64,000 nucleotides of DNA, taken from positions 3,274,144-3,338,143 of the forward strand of contig LNGK01000002.1 in assembly GCA_001510575.1 (NCBI GenBank). Direction: 5' to 3'. The translations under genes and the position numbers were made by a program. The notes below the pieces were generated by a model. The model had not been told where the DNA came from, made no database searches, and saw only the letters and a list, made by a program, of their open reading frames with translations. This document shows positions 54,901 through 64,000 of the stretch, one piece after another (the stretch's first letter is position 1; every line of letters starts with the position of its first letter). Origin of the DNA: Knoxdaviesia capensis (Eukaryota > Ascomycota > Sordariomycetes > Microascales > Gondwanamycetaceae).

Positions 54901-57232
54901 CCAGTTCACAGTTAGTCTCCGGAGCTTGGACTCCACGCAAACAAGAACCGCTGGCTTGATTGAACCTTGAAGTGACCAGCCCCTGGCCTGGCCAGTTGTT
55001 TCTTGTTTAGACCCCTGCTATCCTGATGTCTCCCCAGCGACTGAACCTGGCCATGGAGCACTGTCCAATCCAACATCAGAGGAACTCATGATGTGACCTT
55101 GAGAACGAGATGCTGTAACATACGGACGACGGAGTATTCCTCGCACCTGCGAAAGTTGCTGTATTGCATACAAACTAGTGCTTGTGATTCTTTGCAGCAT
55201 GGTACACAGTACACTCCACGTTCAGTGTTGAAGCTGTACAGTACTGTCCATAAGAGTGAGAAGAAGGGACGTCAAAACCAAGACCATGACAGTGCAAGAA
55301 AGGAGACGGGATCCCCAAATCAAAGGAAATTGGTTTAACTGGTAACCCAAGTTTCTAAATGGACGGAGAACCCGGTTGTGTTCCCGGAACGGGCACTTCT
55401 TTGTGCTCATGATAGAGCTGTTGTGCCGAGGCGGCGTTGTGACGCAGAGCCCAATCAATAAATCTTTCCCAACCACCTCCCACTTTTTCCCGTTATGTGG
55501 CCATCAACGGTCGGCCCATCGTGCACGCAACCGAATCTGCTTCACACCGCCTGTAGGGAAACTGACGAGCCACACGACTTCATGTGAAGCTTTGCGGGTT
55601 TGCTCTGTGCTGTGAATTCGTCGAGAGATGCCCGGAATCCATACTGTGGCCGTCGAATGGATGGTACCGTCATGTTTATGGAGGTTCTGCGAAAGCTGCA
55701 TCAGCCACCAGTCGAGCTTCCAACCCTGCTTCTTCCAAGACACCCTGGTCACCCAAGTCGGCGAAACCATGCCCAGAAAAGAACAGCTGCATACACCCGT
55801 TTCTTTTTTCTCTTGTCGTCTTCCCCAGCAACCAGAATCCGAGAAACCCACAAAAAGAACCCAATAGTGGGCGGTGGTTGTGGTGGCTTTCGAAGCACCC
55901 TATCCATCCAACCTTCGCCTCGATTTTCCCTCCCAACCTCTCCCATAATGAAGGGGGAAAATTAACAACTGCACATTACGAGAAGACGAACCAGACCGAA
56001 AGACTTGCAGCTCGATTCATCTATCCCGTTTGCCTTTTCTCTCTCTGTCGCCCCTGTCCTCTCTCATATGGTGCAGCACAGGCCTCCAGTTTGCCGTCTC
56101 TTTTTCTTCCGTATCGTCGGTTTTCTCTTCCACAGCATTTTCCTTTTCATCTTATTTTCCTGCTTGTTTGTTACCACCGGCAGTTTCTCCGACGGGATGA
56201 TTTTTGGGATACTCACAACATCGCCTTGTGCTTCTCACTTTGTGTTCTCGTCTTCATGAATTAATTCGATCTCCTCTAACCCTTATATTTGTTCTCGTTT
56301 CTATTCGTCCCGCCGTCGTCTTAATATCGCTGAACAGGGCCGAGGTTCCGTTTCTGTGTCAGTCAGTTCAGAAATATCATGCAAGATAAAAACCACGATT
56401 CATGATTTTAATTAATTTTGATTGCTTCCTTTCCATTCTCATACATTTTTTCTTCTTCTCCCGAGAGAACATCCATAACACCCTTTTTATTTAATTCTTT
56501 CATCTTCCATTATTCCCCCTTTTACTATCTCCTTCCTAAGTCTAGTAGAAAGATACCAAGGAAGGCACAACCAGCACCTGCTCCTTCCCTCACCATCGAC
56601 ATCAACAACGACACTCCTCTCTCCTCTCGTCTCACCTTCCTTAACCCAGGGCTTCACAAGAGTATGTGCGCACAAAAACAAACATCAAAACAAATTCCCT
56701 GAAAAGCTATTTACACGAAAAGAATAACTTCCTAAATAAACATCATCTCACGAAACTTAACCCTTACACCAATACATCTCGCTTTCTCCCTTTCACCTCC
56801 TCACCTTTCCCCTTAACGATTCCCTTTAGAAATCCACCTGACTTTCTTGACCTCTGAATATTCTTCATTGACTGTTGATAATTTAATGTTTGCCCATCTC
56901 CCCCCCTCTCTGATCCAGGCCTCCAAACGCTTCATATTTCTATCCTCTGTGATCTCCTGGTTGACTGACCGATAATCTGTGATTCAGGCTTTGACTCAGA
57001 ACGACGCCTCTCGATTCCTCTCTGGCATTGTTGATTGCCTGGATCCTACTAAAGTGATTGCTTGGCCTTTGACTTGGGCTGTCTTTCGCTTTACTGGAAA
57101 AGGCGTTCTCTTCAACTCATCTATTTTCCCTCTTCCCTAAACTTCTTCTGTCTCTCGATTCTTAAACAAGGATAGTCACCAACAACAACAAGAGATCTCT
57201 GCGTTTCAGCCCGCAACGGCTGTCCACCCACA
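51986..57232. other. 5.2-kb gene-free divergent region
   Basis: No gene could be supported on either strand. 51986-52330 is purine-rich leader-like DNA of the FHA gene. 52.35-53.3 kb is AT-rich. A T-rich tract lies at 52502-52521 and an 11-base G run at 53107-53117. A telomere-like AACCCCTAACCC is at about 53420-53432. From ~55.95 kb to the start of the large gene the plus strand is pyrimidine-rich, which suggests a long leader, possibly with introns. Short open frames at 55.5-56.3 kb overlap each other without motifs. Confidence 0.5.
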
Positions 57233-60200
57233 ATGGGTGTAGAGTCCAGAAAAGCTCCTCTTCCTCTACCCGCTCCCACCGAAACCGACCTTGGCGCGCC
57301 GACCGAACTTGCCACGGATGTGTCCCGGCCCGGCGACGAAAAGTCAACAATCTCCATTCCGTCTGACGGCACTCCTGTCACAATAAAGACCCAGCGCCAC
57401 AAGGCGTCCGGCTCCAAGACGTCGCTCTTGATCGAATACTACGAGGGTGGCGAGTCCCCTGGCTCGCGCTCGTCCAACCGTAAGCCGAGTGTGCGAGTAC
57501 GGGTGACTCCCTCCGGTAAATCGCAGAACGATAGAATCCAGATTACCGAGAGCCGATCCCGATCGCGGCGTTCTGCCGCTGCCGCGAACCCTCCCCAACA
57601 ACTCTCTGGCCAGCCAGTTAGCGACATTGGTGATTTGGATGACGCCAGAAGCATGAACTCATACGCCTCTGCCACCGAAGAGTCCAATGTGTCTCGCAAC
57701 CCCATCGAGGTCGAAATCGATCGCACTTCTCGCCGTCGCCGACCAGCCAGTCCTCTCATTCCCCCCATTCCTGATGGAAAGCAGTCTTCATACGGTGTCA
57801 GCATGTCCGAAATCTCAGCCATCCCCAGCGACAGCTTTTTGGACGGATCAGGCCCCACGCGATTCTCTGACTTCAAGCCGCAATCCAGCGTTGAATCCGA
57901 AAAGCCCCAACTTGCTACTGTCAAAACCACGACAACTCCTTCCAGCCGCGAACGCGCGCGGATGTCCGACAAACTGCAGGGAAAGCAGCGTGAAAAGGAG
58001 AAGGACCGCGACCGCTATAGCGAGAAGGATGGGGAACGTGACCGAGAGTCCGATCGTCGTGGCAAAGATCGAACTAAGGACCGGGATCGCGAAAAGGAGT
58101 CTGAGCGTCGTGATAGGGACTCCGATCGCAGATCTCGTGCGTCGAAGAGCCGTACTAGCAGTGTGGGAGAAAGGGATGCGGTGATGTCTCCACATCGGCG
58201 TTCCAGTCGCGGACACCAAGAATCTGCCATTTCGGCCGCTGATTCTAGCGTGATTTCGTCCGCCATATCCCCGAGCCATCGATCAATGGACCAGCATTCC
58301 ATTCGATCAGGCTCTACCAAGGTCTCAATCAATAACCCTAAGCTTCTTGAGACCGTCGAAGACGCTATTCGCAGACTCATCTTGCCCGAGCTCAATGCTC
58401 TCAAGCGGGAACAGAGTAGACGCGAGACCCGTCGCAGCTCTGTCGCATCGACGGGCTCCTCAATCTCGCGCGAAGATTTGACTGAAGACCGGCGCCGGTC
58501 GTCTGGTTCGACTCGTGAGCGGGAGTCCTCTAAGTACAGAGACCGCGAGCGTGATCGGAAAGAACGTGATCGCCAAGAGGACTATGAGTTCTCTCCTCGC
58601 AGCGCTGGCCTTGAACGCCGCGACCGCTCATATAACGATCCTGGCACGCCAGAGGCTGGCTCTGACCGCATCAAGGTTGCTGCCACTGCCGCCGCACTGG
58701 CTGGTGCTGCACTGGCCCATGCTGCTGGCACCCGCCAGGAAGTGTACTCGCCTGAAGACAAGAAGCAGCGGCGCCGGCGTCGCGCTGAGATGATGCGTTC
58801 TCGCAGCCGCGGCAGCGATCTGTATGATGACGAATATGACGACGACCGATCTGCTCCCCAGCCGCCAATGCCACTCATGAGCGAAATCAACCCCTCGGAA
58901 ATCACTCGCGCCTCCATTCTATCGGCGGACTCCTCCCGGCCCCATTCTGCCACCGAAGAGCAGCAAGAGCAACGATCCCAACAACATGTTGCTCACGATG
59001 CTGCCGAAGAGTCCGACGAAGGCACCCCGACTCGCTCTCGCTCTCCTGTTACCCTCCAGGCGTCGATTGGAACCCAATTCGCTAACATTTCACATGGAGA
59101 TCTCCGTGCACTTCCCCGTGGAAAACCGTCCAGCTACAGCCAAGAGTACGAGCCTGATGAGTATGGACGGAAGATTCCCACCCAACCTGTTGTCGCGGAC
59201 GAGCATGACGAACAGGAGCAAAGCCTTCCACCTCAAGGCGATTTTGAGAGCAGCACGTACAACCACGTGTATTACGGCGGACAGAATTTGCCATCTCACA
59301 TCAATTATGTTCCATACCAACCCGAGCGACTTTCTCCGATTTATAGTGTGTCTGGATACACTGAGGGTGGTAGCGACGCCCAGGCCGGCCAACGAGATTC
59401 GAGAGTGAACGATGCCGATTCATACCCCGAAAGCCCCACCCGGGAACACCGCCGCCGCGAATCTTTTGGATCTGCTCCTAGCAATATTTTGAGCCGAGAA
59501 TTTGACCAGCAAAGCGATCGGGAGTCCACGACCGACCGCCGCAACACGGTGTACACGGAGGATAGCGAGCTTGATCCTACCTCTGGCCAGGCAGTCAAGC
59601 GATTGGGTATGAAGCCGAGCCTTATTGACGCTCTGGGGATGGAGTCAGCCGTGGCGTCGCTTGTGGATGGATCGATGATCGAGCAGTCGGTTCTTACTGC
59701 CGGTTCAGGGTATGACTATGGCCGCCAAGAATCACATGTTTCCTCATACGAGGAACGTCCCCAATCCAAAGCGGACTCGATGATGTACGACGATATGGAC
59801 GTTGATGGATCATCTGTGAATGACAATATTCCGCGCGGATTTGTCCATGATGATGAGGCGACGCGCGAACTCCATCAGGTTTACAGCCCCCGCCAGAGCG
59901 AGGACACCCGCTACTCCCCCACACGCCTCGAAAACGAGATCACTGCTGGCGCTGTTGCCAAGCTCCTCAAGGCCAAGCAGGCTGCACCGGAGCCATCTGA
60001 GGATGCCTTTGACTCCCCTGCCGGAGTTGCACGCAACAAGTCCTTCAAACAACGGGCTGTTGAGGGCCACGAGCCGGCCAATACGCCGTCGCATAGTGTG
60101 GATCGCCTCGACTATGATGACGAGCCGAAGATGGGCGCCAGTGCCCTGCCAGATTTCGATGATCCGCTCCCCCATTTCGGCATGCCTGAGGGCATGATCC

Positions 60201-62489
60201 CCGAGACAGCATCGATGCTTTCCGGTGAGATGGGCCATTCGCACATGGACGATGATGATGAAGACGATGGCCAAAACTGGTCTGGCAACGTGACGCCGAA
60301 GGCTATGGAGAGATCGTTGTCACCGGCGCAGATCGAGCAAGATAGATATCACGACGAGAATGTCGCTGGCACGACCGGAGCTTCTCACAGCCGCCAACAG
60401 AGCCATGATGTGGATGAGGAGTGGCAACGAACATCTGACGACCGAAAGCGCGACACGCTGATCACTAACCCGTACGAGGGAACAAGTCCTATTGCTAACC
60501 CGCGCCTTGGCGATACCCTTCTTGACCGGGAGGCCACATACTCGTACCCAGCCCCAGGCGGTCTCGCTCTCAAGGATGAGGGATATATTTCCAACGACCC
60601 GACCCGATCGCCTGAACTTCAGCTCCCCGCCAACGACGAAATGTTCCCGGGCAAGCACCACTTCGGTGTTGATGCCGACCCCTTCCTTGATCAGACGCGC
60701 CGTCTTAGCGGGCTTTCTCATGGCATGCCTACCCTCTATTCTGGCGGTGCTGGAATGGATAGAATTCAGAACACGGATGTTCTTGCCCTCATGCAAGATG
60801 TAAGACTCTTCTCTTCTTTCTTTGCCCTTGGTCCTGCACATGTGCACGCTTAACTAACAAATCTCTCTTTTGCTTTAGCTTGTTGCCCGCGATGCCCAGC
60901 GAACTGCGCGCGACACCGAGATCGCAGCGACTGTCATGTTCCTTGCCAATGAGATGCGCAGCAATTTCCGAACGGTGGAAGAGCGGATCAAGAAGACTGA
61001 GGGTGTGGTCATCGACGAGGTTCAGGATTCAGAGAAGATCCTGCTCAAGGCGATTGGAAATCCTCGACAGAACACCAGCAGCTCTGGTTCTCGATCTAAT
61101 CAGGGCTCTCAGGCTGCAGATTCAATGCAGGCCAAGAAGGGCAATCTGTTACGCCGGGCACTCAACGGCCTCAAGACGAACGGCACGAACGACCTTACCC
61201 GCATCGAAGACATGCTCCACCAGCTTTTGGAGGAGGTTGTTGTCCTGAAGGCTCAAACAGCTCCGGGCCTCAGCGGTCTGAGCACCCACGGCATGTCGTT
61301 TGAGAATCTTCAGCCGGAGACAACCGTCACTGAGACCGGCTATGAGCCCGAGGGCCGTGCCGGAACATCTATTGCCAGCGCGACCACGCAGTCTGGACGC
61401 CTGTCCGCGATGACATCGGGTCCCAAGCTAGGATACGAGCGAAAGTTCTCAGACAACCGTATCAGCACCGTCATGGAGGACAGCGAAGAGCATGCCGCAG
61501 AGGCCGCCAGAGTTTACACCCCTCGCCAAACCCAGCCCCAAGCGCAGGCTCAGCAAGAGTATGATGAGCGTCTTGAATCGACCCAGGATCTTGGCGGTGG
61601 TACCCCTTATGGCCAGTCCTTCAGCAACGAAAACTCGCCGAAGTCGGGTAAGACCGACAAGACTAAGAAGCACAAGTCGAGTGGATCGTCTAGCTGGATT
61701 CCCAAGATCTCGCGGTGGTCGGAAACCACGGCGTCAAGCGTTGGTAAGGCGTTCCGCAACAGCGGACAGGCCAAGAAAGAAAAGGAGACGCCGTACCGGA
61801 CGTCGCAGTCTCGGTCGGGATCGGAGATTCTCAATTATGACGAGAACTTCAACACCACCGATGACCCATATCATGAAGAACATCTGCACACGGGGTTCTC
61901 TCAGCCAGATCTCCGGGAAGATCAGCAGGGCTCAAGCCCCAACACCGCTCTTTCGACCCGCTTGAAGCACATGCCGCCTGAGGGCCTAGTGTTCCGTGCT
62001 CATCGGGACTCGATTAACCTACAGCACCCGCGCCCCCGACAGGGCCATATGGATCGATTTGGCGAGGAGTTGGAGTCCCAGGCGCAGGGATTCGACTCGC
62101 CCCACACCCCACGATCGGCGGACTGGGCTGGCTCAGCGACTAGCCTTCACCGACTGCCGCCAAATGCCAACCGCTACAGTTCGGGAGGCCGAGACTACTG
62201 GGAGGACTCTCCTGTTGACGCGCCTAGTGCTGGCCCGCCCCGGCCCCCCAAGGAGCCCATTGACGGCTCCGGCAGCGCCTCTCGCGGCGCTGGTATGACC
62301 ACACCGTCCAAGACTGGATCTGGCCGGGCGGGGTACAACGGCAGCCCCAAGCTGGAGAACCGCAACCTGAATGCGGTGCTGGGTGTGCCGACCCGCCGGC
62401 CTAGCGGACCCCGGGCTATGACGCCCAAGTCCCCCGAGCAGGAGGCGGCTAGAGAAGAGAGACGCCGCAAGAGAGGTGAGGCTCGATGA
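57233..62489 (+). CDS. Very large charged, mostly disordered protein (1725 aa, two exons)
   Basis: Conserved-looking fungal protein I cannot name. Model: join(57233..60799, 60879..62489), donor GTAAGA, branch point CTAAC, acceptor TTTAG; both exons are multiples of three. The N-terminus (MGVESRKAPLPLPAPTETD) leads to a short ordered-looking segment (GSKTSLLIEYYEGGESPGS, KPSVRVRVTPSG). Residues ~240-300 and 425-455 are dense in Arg/Asp/Glu/Lys (DRERESDRRGKDRTKDRDRE style). A predicted helix (NPKLLETVEDAIRRLILPEL) lies between them, and an Ala-rich helix is near 490 (KVAATAAALAGAALAHAAG). Exon 2 begins with a coiled-coil-like region (VARDAQRTARDTEIAATVMF, MRSNFRTVEERIKKTEGVVI) and then a Lys/Ser-rich tail ending in basic repeats (EERRRKRGEAR). 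Such organisation suits a scaffold at cortex, septum or nucleus, but this is conjecture. Confidence 0.85.
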
Positions 62490-64000
62490 TGGAAATGTGC
62501 TCTAAGGATCTAGAAAACAGAGAGCTAACATTAGTATCATTGATCTAGACACATTTGGAACCATTGCCAGCAATGATACCGACACCTTCTAGAAAAAAAC
62601 CGTTCGGTTCTGCGCGGACGCAACTTACATCTCGCCCCCCCGACCCGTTCGGAACCGGCGTCGATGAAGTGGCCTGGCCACTCTGGCGGATTGATTGAGG
62701 AGTTTGAGACCCAGAGAGGGAAAGATGGGTATTGTTGATACCCCGAAAAGGCGACGTGAAAGAGGAGGAACCTGTTTTGTTTTGATTGGGATGCCTCCAA
62801 GGTGGGGTTTCGGATGGTTACGAGGTGTTTATCGCTGGGGTTGCTTTCTGCGTGCTGCTTTCCTTCCATTCGAACGGACAGTTGATATTTTGATAGATTC
62901 ACGGATCCGGGTTGTTTTACTTGCCTGTTTAATTGTTGTTATTCCCCCGCCTCAAAACACACGGCGTTCCTAGATAGTTTCTGTACTTGCTCTGCTTTCA
63001 CGTTCTTGTTGTGTTTTTTTTCCACCGTCGTTGCAAGACCAACGCAAACTCGTTGTGCTTGGTTCTTCTGAAGCTTTGTTCTGTGTCGTGGACGGCCCCT
63101 TTGACACAATGTGCCCAGAACGGCATTTGATGCGTGCTTTGCTTGGTGTTTCCAGCTTGATACTCCCAGCCCACGACAGTTTGTATGCCCGTGTTTTGAT
63201 GCAGTTACATGTGCGTTTTGACCCAAATTTTTTTTTTTTTGCCTATGTTCTAGATTAGATACCTTATTTTGCTTGTTGCACATGGTTGGATGAATTTACC
63301 TGACAAGCAGCGGGGAAAGTCCGTGGGGAGGGATGCGATGCTAGAAGGAAAATGGAAATATCCAGGCCACGATATTTGCTTCTTAAGACATGCCCCTTTG
63401 TTCTTTGCTGTTTCTTCATGTGTGTGTACATAACCTTTCTCTGTGACGAGAGAGATACGTGCCGTCTTTCCGACCAAGGCGACCGAAGTCCGGAAGAAGA
63501 AAACCCGGTGCCCCGGCCCAGGCCCTATGGAGTGATCCGGTGCAGGATCTCCCAAGGTTTGCACAGGGCTGGGCGGGCGTATTTCTGGAAGGTGGGATTT
63601 CCAGATGGCGTCTCAATAGCTGCAGGTATATCCACAGCCTTGGTGGAGACGGGGTCCTATTTGGGGGTCCTATGTCCTTTGTTCTCGTTCCGGCGAGCTG
63701 GCTTACGGTACATACCGGTTGAGTGGGGTGGTATCAAGAAGCCCAAACGGTGTCCGCGGCGGGCCAATTATGCCCGCAGTGCGGGTGTGAAAGGACAGTT
63801 TCTTACTATAGACCGCCGGCAAAGCTGATCGGGGATACCAGCACAATGACGGAGGACAGGATAGTCGTGCGTGTGCCGGTGTCAACATGGACTGTCTTAG
63901 CCGTCGCATCCGAACCCTGCATGCTGCATACCACCTCTTACTTATACGCAGCAGCCTATCACGAGAACGAGGGAGAAATATGAAATGAGCGGAGCACCGT
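62490..64000. other. Terminal region without a supported gene
   Basis: 3' flank of the large gene and beyond. Open frames are short and overlapping. A run of 14 T is at 63227-63240. A neighbouring gene may begin outside the window. Confidence 0.5.

Noticed and set aside
55584..56264. 226-codon plus-strand frame
   Set aside because: Two other frames are open over the same DNA; C/T-rich sequence gives Ser/Phe/Leu-rich translation.
1..64000. CRISPR arrays, rRNA genes, complete transposons, further tRNAs
   Set aside because: No regularly spaced repeats, rRNA signatures, terminal inverted repeats with a transposase, or second B-box plus foldable arms were found by eye.

Overview
The window is nuclear DNA of a filamentous ascomycete (Pezizomycotina, most likely Eurotiales such as Aspergillus, Penicillium or Talaromyces; the genus is an inference). 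Reasons: short spliceosomal introns (about 50-200 nt) with GT..AG ends and CTRAY branch points close to the 3' site, GC-rich exons in AT-richer spacers, pyrimidine-rich leaders, a fungal PTH11/rhodopsin-type receptor, a fungal ABCC transporter, an intron-bearing tRNA-Ser, and no operons. I rebuilt gene models by joining reading frames at splice sites; almost all close to an exact multiple of three.

Layout. 0.9-2.6 kb: a hotdog thioesterase and Pam16, a subunit of the mitochondrial import motor. 3.3-4.4 kb: remnants of a polynucleotide kinase-RNA ligase gene broken by stops and frameshifts. 5.0-9.8 kb: a full ABCC (MRP-type) transporter. 9.8-12.6 kb: empty. 12.6-16.5 kb: a ubiquitin C-terminal hydrolase convergent with a single-pass Ser/Thr-rich surface protein. 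20.2-22.0 kb: a PTH11-type seven-helix receptor. 23.5-26.1 kb: a small multi-pass membrane protein convergent with a second, eight-exon hotdog thioesterase. 26.4-28.4 kb: tRNA-Ser(UGA) and the TFIIH subunit Tfb2. 29.6-33.1 kb: a secreted Pro-rich protein and a secretory-pathway protein ending in KDEL. 33.9-37.7 kb: a TANGO2/NRDE protein and an unrecognised two-exon protein with a PP1-docking-like motif. 38.0-41.8 kb: homogentisate 1,2-dioxygenase and a small conserved fungal protein. 41.8-46.4 kb: empty. 46.4-52.0 kb: a multi-pass membrane protein and an FHA-domain protein with a hydrophobic C-terminus. 52.0-57.2 kb: empty. 57.2-62.5 kb: a 1725-residue, largely disordered charged protein.

Most genes are unrelated housekeeping or surface functions, and no biosynthetic gene cluster, transposon, CRISPR array or rRNA was recognised. 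The most unusual items are the decayed kinase-ligase locus (including loss of the ligase nucleophile), the KDEL protein of unknown family, the Pam16 gene whose first coding exon is only the ATG, the eight-exon thioesterase with a 16-nt microexon, and a 20-nt telomere-like motif found identically at two sites 7.9 kb apart.
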